Positions 1-8,024 of a DNA stretch of 64,000 nt are shown in pieces (position 1 is the stretch's first letter; each line of letters opens with the position of its first letter). The translations under genes were made by a program, and so were the position numbers. The DNA is taken from assembly GCF_016909575.1 (NCBI RefSeq), contig NZ_JAFBGA010000002.1, forward strand, positions 248,001 through 312,000, written 5' to 3'. This stretch comes from Streptomyces sp. HB132 (GTDB lineage Bacteria; Actinomycetota; Actinomycetes; Streptomycetales; Streptomycetaceae). The notes beneath the pieces were generated by a model. It did no database searches. It saw only the letters and a program-made list of their open reading frames with translations, and was not told where the DNA came from.

Positions 1-1
1 C

Positions 2-58
2 ACCTGGACCGTGCACGCGGACGCCTGGGGGCTGGTGCTCCCGACGGCGGGTGGCTGA
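2..58 (+). CDS. 3' end of an unidentified gene
   Basis: An open frame enters from the left edge and stops at TGA 56-58. Only 18 residues are visible, ending LVLPTAGG, which is too little to name a family. It converges on the GbsR-type regulator whose frame ends at 76. That arrangement, and the high third-position GC, make it a plausible coding end, but it could be chance. Confidence 0.35.
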   Translation, partial: TWTVHADAWGLVLPTAGG

Positions 59-75
59 GCCCGGCACGCACGGCC

Positions 76-619
76 TCAGCCGGACGTCGTGCGGCTCTCC
101 CGCCACCGGTCCAGGACGCCGACCAGTTCTGCCTGCATGAACTCGAAGAACTCGGCCGTCTCCCTGAGCCGGGCGCCGGCCGGGGTGCCCTCACCCAGGG
201 AGCGTGCGCCGTCCCGCGGGGTGCGCTCCCACCGGGTCAGCACCGTCGCGGTCGGCGAAGGTGGCGTACCAGATCTCGTCGTGCAGGCGGTAGCGGTCCC
301 GGCGTGAACCCGGGTCCCGTTCGCGGCCGACCATGCGGACCTGGCTGAGGTAGTTGATCGCCCCCGACACTGCGGCCGGGCCGATCCTGAGCTGTCTGCC
401 GAGCTCCGCCGAGGTCATGGAGGCGTCGTCGGCGGCGAGGAGCGGAGCGAAGACGCGGGCGGCCATCCGCTGCATCCCGGCCTCGGTCATCTCGGTCATC
501 TCGGCCGCGAAGCGCTCGACGAAGCGCGACACCGCGTCCTCGTCGCGGCCGGCCCCCTCCGCCCCGGGCTCGCCCTTCCCGCCGGTCATGTCTTCCGCCG
601 CCCCCTCCGATCCGGTCAC
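76..619 (-). pseudogene. GbsR/MarR-family regulator, frameshifted
   Basis: The N-terminal 120 or so residues read as a GbsR/MarR winged-helix repressor: a helix with VSRFVERFAAEM, then TSAELGRQLRIGPAAVSGAINYLS (recognition helix) and the wing RERDPGSRRDRYRLHDEIWY. After ATFADRD at about 258 the frame shifts; the intact-frame product ends abnormally at 191. A second frame continues without interruption from VLTRWERTPRDGARSLG through TPAGARLRETAEFFEF to a stop at 76, which is the expected C-terminal dimerisation helix pair. Two bases missing in a GCGC-rich stretch would explain it. It is either a recent pseudogene or a sequencing error. Start taken at ATG 619; ATG 589 is also possible. MTEMTEAG is a small internal duplication. 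Confidence 0.75.
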
Positions 620-624
620 GGCCC

Positions 625-651
625 GACTTCATACGCTTCCCTGACTTCATA
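625..651. promoter_or_regulatory. direct repeat in GbsR-type gene promoter
   Basis: GACTTCATA occurs at 625-633 and again at 643-651, an 18-bp period, in an AT-rich patch just upstream of the regulator start at 619. The period is close to two helical turns, so it could be an autoregulatory operator. This is inference; no binding consensus is known to me for this subfamily. Confidence 0.4.
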
Positions 652-780
652 GATTTGTGAAACCTTGTTGCCGGGCCCTTCGCCTCGGTACCGGACCGCA
701 TCGGGCCGGCGGGCCTCCGGCGCCGGGGCCTGGAGACGAAGTCGGGAACCGGCCGCGGGCGCGCGCTCGTCCTGAGGATC

Positions 781-1167
781 ATGGAGCAGCGTGACGCGGC
801 AGGGTACGGAGGATGTGCGACGGCGGCACTCGGGGCCGCCACGGCCCTGTACGTCTGGGGTTCCTCGGGGCGTACCCGGCGGCACATGGCCGGCGGCTTC
901 GAGGGGCAGGGCAGGGACCTCTCCGTCCTGTGGACGGAGCTGCCCCTCGTCCTGCTCGCCGGGCTCCTGGTCCCCCCGGCCGTCTGGCTGCTGACCATGC
1001 GTCTGCTGCACGGGCACGGCCCCCTGCGTCACCGGGCCCTCGTCGCGGCGGTGTGCACGGCGGGCGTACTCGTACTGTCCGCATGGGGCCTGCACACCTG
1101 GGCGAACCCGCACGACCCGGACCACGTACGGCTGTCCGACGCCCCCGTGTCAGATCTCGACGCGTAG
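781..1167 (+). CDS. small predicted membrane protein
   Basis: A 128-residue protein with three hydrophobic stretches: roughly residues 9-25, 52-73 and 86-104 (LPLVLLAGLLVPPAVWLL and ALVAAVCTAGVLVLSAWG are the clearest). The loops are short and charged, consistent with an integral membrane protein. I do not recognise the family. It is convergent with the P450 gene, overlapping its 3' end by 18 bp, so the last residues could be artefactual. The ATG at 781 has no strong Shine-Dalgarno sequence. Confidence 0.5.
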   Translation: MEQRDAAGYGGCATAALGAATALYVWGSSGRTRRHMAGGFEGQGRDLSVLWTELPLVLLAGLLVPPAVWLLTMRLLHGHGPLRHRALVAAVCTAGVLVLSAWGLHTWANPHDPDHVRLSDAPVSDLDA

Positions 1168-2355
1168 CTCGCGCAGCCCCCGGATCACGTACCCCGGATT
1201 CCACTCCGGCTCCGCCGTCAGCCGCATCCTCGGCGCCTTGCGCAGCAACTCCCGGAAGGATGCGGCCAGTTCGATACGCGCCAGGGGTGCGCCCAGGCAG
1301 TAGTGGATGCCCGCGCCGAACGAGATGTGCGGGTTGTCGCGGCGCGCGAGGTCCAGGGTCTCCGCGTCGGCGAAGCGCTCCGGGTCACGGTTGGCCGACG
1401 CGAAGAGCAGCGCGACCTGCGAACCGCGCGGAATGACCGTGCCGTCGATCTCGATGTCGTCCAGGACCCAGCGCGCGAACATGGGCACCGGGGTGTCGTA
1501 GCGCAGCAGTTCCTCCACGGCGGTCGGCAGCAGGCCGTGGTCGTCGCGCAGGGACGCCAGTTGCTCCGGGTGCCGGAAGAGCATCCACCAACTGTTGACC
1601 GTGGCGTTGACGGTGGCCTCGTGGCCGGCGTTGAGCAGCAGGACGCAGGTGGAGATGATCTCCTGCTCGGTCAGCCGGTCCTCCTCGTCGTGGGCGGCGA
1701 TGAGCCCGGAGATCAGATCCGCCCCCGGGTCCGCGCGCCGGGCGGCGATCAGTTGGCGCAGATAGGCGGAGAACTCGACCGACGCCTGGACCGCGGCCCG
1801 CGCCATCTCCTCCGGCGGGTTCAGCTCGAACATCCCGCAGATCGCCGCCGACCACGGCCGCAGCAGCCCCCGGTCGGCCTCCGGGACACCCAGCATCTCG
1901 GCGATGACGGCCACCGGCAGCGGCTCCGCGACCGCGCTCAGCAGATCACCGCCACCCGCCGCGACGAAGTCGTCGACGAGCCCGGCGGCCAGCCGCTCCA
2001 CGGTCGGGACGAGCGCCTCGACCCTGCGGGGGGTGAACGCCTTGGCGACCAGCCGCCGGATCCGGGTGTGGTCCGGGGCCTCCAGGTCGAGGATCCCGTG
2101 CCCGTTGAGCGTGTGGAACGGCTCGTGGGCGGCGGGCGGGGCGGTGACGCCGAACTCGTCGTGGCTGAAGCGGTGCAGATAGGTCCGCCCCAGCCGCCGG
2201 TCGCGCAGCAGCCCGGACACGTCGGAGTAGTGCGGGATCAGCCACTGCCGCGTCGGCTCGAAGTAGTGCGCCCTGCCGGTGGCGCGGAGCGCGGCGTAGG
2301 CGGGGTACGGGTCGGCGACGAACGCCGGGGACCAGGGGTCGAAGGACACGTGCAT
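1150..2355 (-). CDS. cytochrome P450
   Basis: A 401-residue soluble bacterial P450 monooxygenase of normal length. The I-helix oxygen-binding motif AGHEAT is at residues 243-248, the ExxR motif EELLR at 281-285, and the heme loop FGAGIHYCLG at 346-355 with Cys353 as the thiolate ligand. HTRIRRLV near residue 96 is the usual C-helix heme-propionate contact. Substrate is unknown. It starts 9 bp after the response regulator stop, so it is the last gene of a kinase-regulator-P450 operon and is probably expressed with the two-component system. No ferredoxin gene lies beside it, so electron donors must come from elsewhere. Confidence 0.95.
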   Translation of the reverse strand: MHVSFDPWSPAFVADPYPAYAALRATGRAHYFEPTRQWLIPHYSDVSGLLRDRRLGRTYLHRFSHDEFGVTAPPAAHEPFHTLNGHGILDLEAPDHTRIRRLVAKAFTPRRVEALVPTVERLAAGLVDDFVAAGGGDLLSAVAEPLPVAVIAEMLGVPEADRGLLRPWSAAICGMFELNPPEEMARAAVQASVEFSAYLRQLIAARRADPGADLISGLIAAHDEEDRLTEQEIISTCVLLLNAGHEATVNATVNSWWMLFRHPEQLASLRDDHGLLPTAVEELLRYDTPVPMFARWVLDDIEIDGTVIPRGSQVALLFASANRDPERFADAETLDLARRDNPHISFGAGIHYCLGAPLARIELAASFRELLRKAPRMRLTAEPEWNPGYVIRGLRELRVEI

Positions 2356-2364
2356 GGGCAGACG

Positions 2365-3042
2365 CTACCCGGGCGTGACCAGCCGCGCCTCGTAGGCGAA
2401 CACGGCCGCCTGGGTGCGGTCCCGCAGCCCCAGCTTCACCAGGATGCGGCTGACGTGCGTCTTGATCGTCGACTCGGCGACCACCAGGTGCGAGGCGATC
2501 TCGAGGTTCGACAGTCCCTGGGCGATCAGTACGAGCACCTCCGTCTCCCGCTCGGTGAGGTCGCCGATCCTGGCCATCGCGGGCGGCCTCGGAGCTTCGG
2601 CGATCTTCGAGAACTCGGTGATCAGCCGCCGGGTCACCGTCGGGGCGAGCAGCGCCTCGCCCGAAGCCACCACGCGCACACCGTCGGCGAGCTGCCGGGC
2701 CGACGCGTCCTTCAGCAGGAAGCCCGAGGCGCCGGCGCGCAGCGCCTGGTACACGTACTCGTCGAGATCGAACGTGGTCAGGACGAGCACCTTGGCGTCC
2801 GCGTCGGCCGCGACGATCTCACGGGTCGCCTCGATGCCGTTGAGCTCCGGCATGCGGATGTCCATCAGCACCACGTCGGGCCGCAGGGCCGCGACCTGGG
2901 TGACGGCCTGCCTGCCGTCGACGGCCTCACCGACGACCTCGATGCCGGGCATCGCGTTGAGCAGCACCGAGAAACCCTCACGGACCATCGCCTGGTCGTC
3001 GACGATCAGGACCCGGATGGACGGGATGGACGCCTCGCTCAC
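2365..3042 (-). CDS. NarL/LuxR-type response regulator
   Basis: A 225-residue two-component regulator. The receiver domain (about residues 9-125) has the acidic pair at 15-16, the phospho-acceptor Asp61 in LMDIRMPE, and the conserved Lys in FLLKDASARQL. The C-terminal LuxR-type helix-turn-helix (about 155-217) carries LTERETEVLVLIAQGLSN and STIKTHVSRILVKLGLRDR. Its start overlaps the kinase stop by 4 bp (ATGA-type), so the two are translationally coupled. It should be phosphorylated by the upstream kinase. The P450 gene immediately downstream is the obvious first candidate for co-regulation. Confidence 0.97.
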   Translation of the reverse strand: MSEASIPSIRVLIVDDQAMVREGFSVLLNAMPGIEVVGEAVDGRQAVTQVAALRPDVVLMDIRMPELNGIEATREIVAADADAKVLVLTTFDLDEYVYQALRAGASGFLLKDASARQLADGVRVVASGEALLAPTVTRRLITEFSKIAEAPRPPAMARIGDLTERETEVLVLIAQGLSNLEIASHLVVAESTIKTHVSRILVKLGLRDRTQAAVFAYEARLVTPG

Positions 3043-4352
3043 GCTCCCTCACCGGCCTCGGCCCGCTCCTGCTCCGCGGGTACGGGGAGGAACACGGCGA
3101 CCTCGTAGCCGCCGTCCCCGGTGGCCCCGGCCGTCATCTCGCCGTTCAGCATCGCGACCCGCTCCCGCATCCCCGTGATTCCGTGTCCGGCGCCCGGCGA
3201 CGGCTTGACCAGCCCTCGCGCGGGGCCGTTGACGATCCGCACCCCGAGCCCGCCCAGCACATAGCCGATCTCCACCTTGGCAGTGGCGCCCGGTGCGTGG
3301 CGGAGGGTGTTGCTCAGCGCCTCCTGGACGATCCGGTACGCCGACAACTCGACGCCCTGCGGCAGCACCCGCACCGCACCGGTGACCGTCTTCTCCGTCT
3401 CCAGTCCCGTCTCCCGGACGTTGTCCAGCAGTCGGTCGATCTCGGCGAGGGTGGGCTGCGGGGCGTCCGGCGCCTCGTAGTCCTCCGCGCGTACGACGCC
3501 GAGCACCCTGCGCAACTCGGTGAGCGCGGCCACGGCGTTCTCCCGGATGGTGACGAAGGCCTGTTCGAGCTCGGGCGGCGGGTTCTCCACCCGGTACGGG
3601 GCCGCTTCCGCCTGGATCGCGACGACCGACATGTGGTGCGCGACGACGTCGTGCAGCTCACGCGCAATGGTGGTGCGCTCCTCCAGCAGCGTCCGCCGGT
3701 CGCGCTCGACGGCGGTGACGGTGCGCTGCACGGTGACCTCGTGCTGTGCCTCACGGCGTACCTGCACCATGGCGACGAGCAGCAGGGCGAAGGCGGAGGT
3801 GACGGCCATCGGCGCGGTGTTGGAGAAGCCGGGGCCCATGTTCCCCAGGAAGCTCCCGACGAGCAGGGTGATCAGCCACATCCAGGCGGCGGTACGCGGC
3901 CGTGTCCTCGCCGCGACCACGACCAGCACCCCCAGGTGGCAGGCGAACGCGCTCGGCTGCCAGGGCCAGTCGCCGTCGCCCACGATCGCCACCACCGGGG
4001 TCGACACGATCGACACCCAGAACGCGAGGACGGGGCGGACCAGCGTCATCAGCAGTGTTCCGGCCGGGAGGAACGCGGTGATGAGGGTCGCGATGCCGAA
4101 CGGGGAGTAGGTGTTCGCCGCGAAGACGCCCTCCAGCAGCGAGATCAGCGCGACCATGCCCACCACCGCGTGCGGGAACCAGACGGCGCCCTTGTGGAGG
4201 GGCTTCGGGAGGCGTCGGATGACGGGCCCGTCCGTGCCCAGCGGGCCCAGCGGGCGGTAGTCGAACACGTTCTGGAACAGGTCCTGCCGCAGGTTGGCTA
4301 TCGCCGCTGCGGCCACCCGGCGCTCCGGGCTGTGGGTCTTGGTCTCGGTCAC
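3039..4352 (-). CDS. sensor histidine kinase (HisKA_3 type)
   Basis: A 437-residue membrane kinase. Residues 55-195 hold about five to six hydrophobic segments forming a membrane sensor without a large extracytoplasmic domain. The dimerisation/phosphoacceptor helix has ARELHDVVAHHMSV with His234, diagnostic of the NarX/DesK-like HisKA_3 class. The ATPase domain follows, with IVQEALSNTLRHAP (N box) and GHGITGMRERV (G box). It is the first gene of the operon with the response regulator and P450. The signal is unknown; DesK-type kinases often sense membrane state, but that is family knowledge, not something visible here. Confidence 0.96.
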   Translation of the reverse strand: MTETKTHSPERRVAAAAIANLRQDLFQNVFDYRPLGPLGTDGPVIRRLPKPLHKGAVWFPHAVVGMVALISLLEGVFAANTYSPFGIATLITAFLPAGTLLMTLVRPVLAFWVSIVSTPVVAIVGDGDWPWQPSAFACHLGVLVVVAARTRPRTAAWMWLITLLVGSFLGNMGPGFSNTAPMAVTSAFALLLVAMVQVRREAQHEVTVQRTVTAVERDRRTLLEERTTIARELHDVVAHHMSVVAIQAEAAPYRVENPPPELEQAFVTIRENAVAALTELRRVLGVVRAEDYEAPDAPQPTLAEIDRLLDNVRETGLETEKTVTGAVRVLPQGVELSAYRIVQEALSNTLRHAPGATAKVEIGYVLGGLGVRIVNGPARGLVKPSPGAGHGITGMRERVAMLNGEMTAGATGDGGYEVAVFLPVPAEQERAEAGEGA

Positions 4353-4425
4353 GCTTCCACGGTAGGGGCCGCACCCGCCCCGGTCGTCAGCAGTGATGCG
4401 GATCCTTCGCCGTCCGTCGCAAGTA

Positions 4426-5301
4426 CTACCAGGCCAGCTGGGCGATCTCCTCGGCCACCACCGCGCAGGCGTCCGCCGCAGGATCGATCAGCGGGAAATG
4501 GCCGACCCCGTCCAGCAGCGTAAGTCCCACCATCTCGCCGGCCTTCGCCGCGGCGTCCACGAACGCCTCGGTGACGGCCTGCGGAACCGTGGTGTCCTCC
4601 ACGCCCTGGACGACGGCCGTCGCGATGCCGGTCGGCAGCAACAGAGCCGGGTCGACGTGTGCGCTCCGCGCCTCGAAGTCGTCGGCGCCGCCCAGGAGCT
4701 GGTGCAGCGCGCCCGAGCAGACGTCCAGCTCCACCGCGCTCGCGAAGTCCCCGATCGGCGCCAGGGCGACCACCCCGCGCAGCGGCGGCGCGGCGGGCAG
4801 CCGCCACGGCGAACCCTCCGGCAGCACGTGCCGGGCTGCCGCCCACAGGGCGAGCTGCCCGCCCGCCGAGTGACCGGTGACCACGGTCTTGCGCAGGTCC
4901 GCCCCCGGAAGCTTCCCGGCCGCCAGCGCCGGCAGGGCGTCCATCGCCGCCGCCACGTCGTCGAAGGTCTCGGGCCAGCGCCCCGCGAGCGGGCCGGCCG
5001 AACCCTGCCGCGGGATCCCAACACCGCGCCGGTACTCGACGCTGGCAACGGCGAACCCGCGCCGCGCGAGGAAGTCCGCGAAGGGAGAGACGTGCTGCCG
5101 GTCGTACGGCGCCCGCCAGGCCCCGCCGTGCAGGAGCACGACGAGCGGAGTCCCGGTCCGGCCGTCCCGCGGCGCGAAGAAGTCGATCACCTGGTCGGGA
5201 TGGCTCCCGTAGGCCGCGGACCCGTCGGGCGCGACCACCGGATGTGCGAACGCCGACTCGGTCTCGGCTGCGTCGCGATCACGCGCGGCAGAATCCGACA
5301 T
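4426..5301 (-). CDS. alpha/beta hydrolase, probable N-formylkynurenine formamidase
   Basis: A 291-residue alpha/beta hydrolase. The oxyanion-hole motif HGGAW is at 58-62 and the nucleophile elbow GHSAGG at 143-148 (Ser145). Asp236 in GVEDTTVP and His268 in GVGHFP complete a plausible triad. HGGxW plus GxSxG is the signature of the eukaryotic-type kynurenine formamidases. It lies downstream of kynureninase and tryptophan 2,3-dioxygenase on the same strand, so it most likely hydrolyses N-formylkynurenine to kynurenine and formate. The family also contains unrelated esterases, so the assignment rests largely on context. A strong hairpin separates it from the kynureninase gene, so it may have its own promoter. 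Confidence 0.85.
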   Translation of the reverse strand: MSDSAARDRDAAETESAFAHPVVAPDGSAAYGSHPDQVIDFFAPRDGRTGTPLVVLLHGGAWRAPYDRQHVSPFADFLARRGFAVASVEYRRGVGIPRQGSAGPLAGRWPETFDDVAAAMDALPALAAGKLPGADLRKTVVTGHSAGGQLALWAAARHVLPEGSPWRLPAAPPLRGVVALAPIGDFASAVELDVCSGALHQLLGGADDFEARSAHVDPALLLPTGIATAVVQGVEDTTVPQAVTEAFVDAAAKAGEMVGLTLLDGVGHFPLIDPAADACAVVAEEIAQLAW

Positions 5302-5367
5302 GCTGCTCCAACCGTCCTGGCCGTGCCCAACTGGACTGACCTGCGGGGACGGTACCAGTACGAAGGA

Positions 5368-5410
5368 CCGCCGCCGTACGGGCCCGGAGCGCGGGCCCGT
5401 ACGGCGGCGG
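5368..5410 (-). terminator. hairpin after kynureninase gene
   Basis: An 18-bp perfect inverted repeat (5368-5385 pairing with 5393-5410) with a 7-base loop lies 5 bp beyond the kynureninase stop. No T-run follows, which is normal for Streptomyces terminators. It would limit read-through from kynA-kynU into the hydrolase gene. Confidence 0.75.
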
Positions 5411-5414
5411 ACGC

Positions 5415-6611
5415 TCAGGCCGCCAGCACCTCGGCGAGGATCCGCGCCGCCCGCTCGGCGTCGGCGAAACGGACGTAGAGCGGGGTGAAGCCGAAGCGCA
5501 GGACGTCCGGGCGGCGCAGATCACCGACCACACCGCGTTCGACGAGCGCGCGCATCACCGCTTCCGTCTCGTCCGCGTTCTCGCACCGCAGCGAGACCTG
5601 GCTGCCGCGCTCCGCGTGGGCCGCGGGGGTGACCGGCGTGACCCGGCCCCCGGGCACGTACGCGGCGACGCACTCCAGGAAGAAGTCCGTCAGCGCCAGG
5701 GACTTGGCGCGCACGGCCTCCACCGCTACGCCCTCCCACACGTCCAGCGCCGCTTCCAGCGCCAGCATGGACAGGATGTCCGGGGTGCCGACCCGGCCCC
5801 GTACGGAGCCGTCCGCGGGCACGTATCCGGGGGTCATCCCGAACGGGTCCGCGTGCGACGTCCATCCGGGCAGCGGGGAGTCGAAGGCGGCCTGGTGGCG
5901 CTCGGCGACATACAGGTAGGCCGGCGAACCCGGGCCGCCGTTGAGGTACTTGTACGTGCAGCCGACGGCCAGGTCTACGCCGTGCGCGTCGAGACCGACC
6001 GGCAGGGCGCCCGCAGTGTGGCACAGGTCCCAGACGGCGAGCGCGCCCGCGTCGTGTACGGCCGCGGTGAGGCCGGAGAGGTCGTGGAGCCTGCCCGTGC
6101 GGTAGTCGACGTGATTGAGCAGGACGGCCGCCGTGCGGGGCCCGAGCGCGGCCGGTACGTCGGACGGGGCGACCGGGACGACACGGTGGCCCGTCATCCG
6201 GGCCGCCGAACCGGCGATGTACCCGTCCGTGGGGAACGTCGTCGCGTCGACGAGGATCTCGTCGCGCCCCTCGCCGGCGAGGCGGGTCGCCGCGACGACC
6301 GCCTTGAAGACGTTCACGCTGGTGGAGTCGCCCACAACGATCTGTCCGGCGCCCGCCCCGACCAGTGGGGCGATCCGGTCGCCGATCCGCTCGGGCGCGC
6401 TCCACCAGCCGCTCTCGTCCCAGGAGCGGATGCGCAGCGCGCCCCACTCACGGGTGATGACGTCCTGCATCCGCGCGGGGACGTGGCGGGGCAGAGCGCC
6501 CAGCGAGTTGCCGTCGAGGTAGACGGTGTCGTCGAGGGTGAACAGTTCGCGCAGCCCGGCCAGTCCGTCGGCCGCGTCGAGCGCCTCGGCGCGCTCCTGG
6601 AAGTCAGACAT
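5415..6611 (-). CDS. kynU: kynureninase
   Basis: A fold-type I PLP enzyme of 398 residues that cleaves kynurenine to anthranilate and alanine. The catalytic lysine is Lys221 in TYKYLNGGPG, a kynureninase hallmark. Asp195 in WDLCHTAGA binds the pyridine nitrogen. YLDGNSLG near residue 31 is the typical N-terminal motif. I chose ATG 6611 over an upstream in-frame ATG at 6677 because the protein then begins MSDFQERAEAL, as in the family, and its start overlaps the tryptophan dioxygenase stop by 8 bp, indicating coupling. With the dioxygenase and the formamidase-like hydrolase it completes tryptophan degradation to anthranilate. Confidence 0.97.
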   Translation of the reverse strand: MSDFQERAEALDAADGLAGLRELFTLDDTVYLDGNSLGALPRHVPARMQDVITREWGALRIRSWDESGWWSAPERIGDRIAPLVGAGAGQIVVGDSTSVNVFKAVVAATRLAGEGRDEILVDATTFPTDGYIAGSAARMTGHRVVPVAPSDVPAALGPRTAAVLLNHVDYRTGRLHDLSGLTAAVHDAGALAVWDLCHTAGALPVGLDAHGVDLAVGCTYKYLNGGPGSPAYLYVAERHQAAFDSPLPGWTSHADPFGMTPGYVPADGSVRGRVGTPDILSMLALEAALDVWEGVAVEAVRAKSLALTDFFLECVAAYVPGGRVTPVTPAAHAERGSQVSLRCENADETEAVMRALVERGVVGDLRRPDVLRFGFTPLYVRFADAERAARILAEVLAA

Positions 6612-7452
6612 GGCTGCGCGCCGTCCACAGCTCGGGGAACACGCTCTTGGTGGCCCGCTTCTCCAGCCAGGCGACACCGGCCGATCCGCCGGTGCCCGTC
6701 TTCGAACCCATCGCCCGCCGGGTGGCGGTCAGATGGTCGTTGCGCCAGCGCCACACCAGCTCGCCGACATCGGTCAGGACCTCGCCGAGCCGTACGAGCT
6801 CGGCGTTCTGGTCCGTGTCGGCGTAGATCTCCGCCCAGACGGCCTCGACCGCGGGGGACGGCTCGTACTTCCGCGACAGGTCCCTCTCGAGCACCGACCG
6901 GGGCACCGCGTACCCACGGCGGGCCAGCAGGGCGAGCGTCTCGTCGTACAGCCCGGGCTCGTGGAGTGCCTTCTCCAGCTCGGCGTGGACGCGGGGAGCG
7001 CCGCGGTGCGGCACGAGCATGGAGGCGGACTTGTCGCCCAGCAGGAACTCCATCCGGCGGTACATCGCCGACTGGAAACCGGATCCTTCGCCGAGGGAGC
7101 CCCGGTAGGAGTTGAACTGGGCGGGGGTGAGGCCGGCCAACGGCTTCCAGGAGGCGTTCAGCGCCTCCAGCTCCCGCAGCGAGCGCTTCAGTGCGTCGCG
7201 GGCGACCGGTATGCGGTCCTCGCGCAGGGCGTGCGCCGCCGTCTCCCACTCGTGGACGATGACCGTGAACCACAACTCCATGACCTGGGTGGTGACCAGG
7301 AAGACCATCTCGCCGGGATCGTCCGAGCGAAGGTGCTGGAGGTGGGTCAGGACATCCGCCTGGACGTAGTCCTCGTACGGAGTCGTTCCCGCGAAGTCCA
7401 GGTGCGGGGTGTCCGCACCGGTGGCTTCGGGGTCGGGGTTGATGGTCGACAT
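6604..7452 (-). CDS. kynA: tryptophan 2,3-dioxygenase
   Basis: A 282-residue, all-helical heme enzyme that oxidises tryptophan to N-formylkynurenine. The family pattern is clear: LDFAGTTPYEDYVQADVL near the N terminus, FLVTTQVMELWFTVIVHEW (substrate pocket and heme contacts), and GFQSAMYRRMEFLLGDK. It is the first gene of the kynA-kynU pair. The GAGG-type ribosome site just before the ATG is good (GAGGAGACAGAA). Kynurenine pathway genes in Streptomyces supply anthranilate, and in some species antibiotic precursors. No biosynthetic cluster is beside it here, so a catabolic role is the simpler reading. Confidence 0.97.
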   Translation of the reverse strand: MSTINPDPEATGADTPHLDFAGTTPYEDYVQADVLTHLQHLRSDDPGEMVFLVTTQVMELWFTVIVHEWETAAHALREDRIPVARDALKRSLRELEALNASWKPLAGLTPAQFNSYRGSLGEGSGFQSAMYRRMEFLLGDKSASMLVPHRGAPRVHAELEKALHEPGLYDETLALLARRGYAVPRSVLERDLSRKYEPSPAVEAVWAEIYADTDQNAELVRLGEVLTDVGELVWRWRNDHLTATRRAMGSKTGTGGSAGVAWLEKRATKSVFPELWTARSHV

Positions 7453-7560
7453 TTCTGTCTCCTCGACACGAGCTTCCGGGTAGCGGTCCGCCCCTTCCTC
7501 TGAGGTGGTGGAGCTCCGGTCCCCTGCTCGGCATCCTAACGGCCTTCCGCGGAACGCGTC

Positions 7561-7590
7561 GGGCCCCGCGGGCTGCTGCCCGCGGGGCCC
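7561..7590 (-). terminator. hairpin after DUF3151 gene
   Basis: A 13-bp perfect GC-only inverted repeat, 7561-7573 with 7578-7590, loop of 4. It sits 17 bp past the DUF3151 stop and upstream of kynA's promoter side, so it most likely ends the MFS-DUF3151 transcript. Confidence 0.75.
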
Positions 7591-7607
7591 GGAGGGCGGG
7601 GCCCGCC

Positions 7608-8021
7608 TCAGCTCAGGATGTCTGCGGCGGTCTGCGAGGAGTCGCGCAGGAACGTCGAGCAGCGCTCGTACTCCGCCTCCTCACCGATCGCCTGCGCGGC
7701 GCGCGCGAGGGCGTGCAGGGCCCGCAGGAAGCCGCGGTTCGGCTCGTGCTCGAACGGGACGGGGCCGTGGCCCTTCCAGCCCGCGCGGCGCAGGGCGTCG
7801 AGGCCGCGGTGGTAGCCGGTGCGCGCGTACGCGTACGACTCGACGACCCGGCCGCCCTCGTACGCCTCGTCGGCGAGCTGCGCCCAGGCCAGCGAGGACA
7901 TGGGGTACTTCGCCGCGACATCGGCGGGCGCCGTGCCGGCTGCGAGCAGCTCGCGCGGCTCCGGGTCGTCGGGCAGGTGGGTCGGGGCAGGGCCGCCGAG
8001 CAGGTTCTCGTGGATGGACAT
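7608..8021 (-). CDS. DUF3151 family protein
   Basis: A 137-residue soluble protein recognised as DUF3151, a conserved actinobacterial family of unknown function. Typical segments are HLPDDPEPRELLAAG, SLAWAQLADEA, AYARTGYHRGLDALRRAGW and HEPNRGFLRALHALARAA. The pattern is helical and tetratricopeptide-like. It follows the MFS transporter gene with a gap of only 3 bp, so the two are co-transcribed. In many Streptomyces DUF3151 genes lie close to fba, as here, which makes this core genome. No biochemical role can be read from the sequence. Confidence 0.9.
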   Translation of the reverse strand: MSIHENLLGGPAPTHLPDDPEPRELLAAGTAPADVAAKYPMSSLAWAQLADEAYEGGRVVESYAYARTGYHRGLDALRRAGWKGHGPVPFEHEPNRGFLRALHALARAAQAIGEEAEYERCSTFLRDSSQTAADILS

Positions 8022-8024
8022 GGC

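Noticed and set aside
1303..3108. 601-codon plus frame opposite the P450 and response regulator
   Set aside because: Antisense shadow of two clearly recognised genes.
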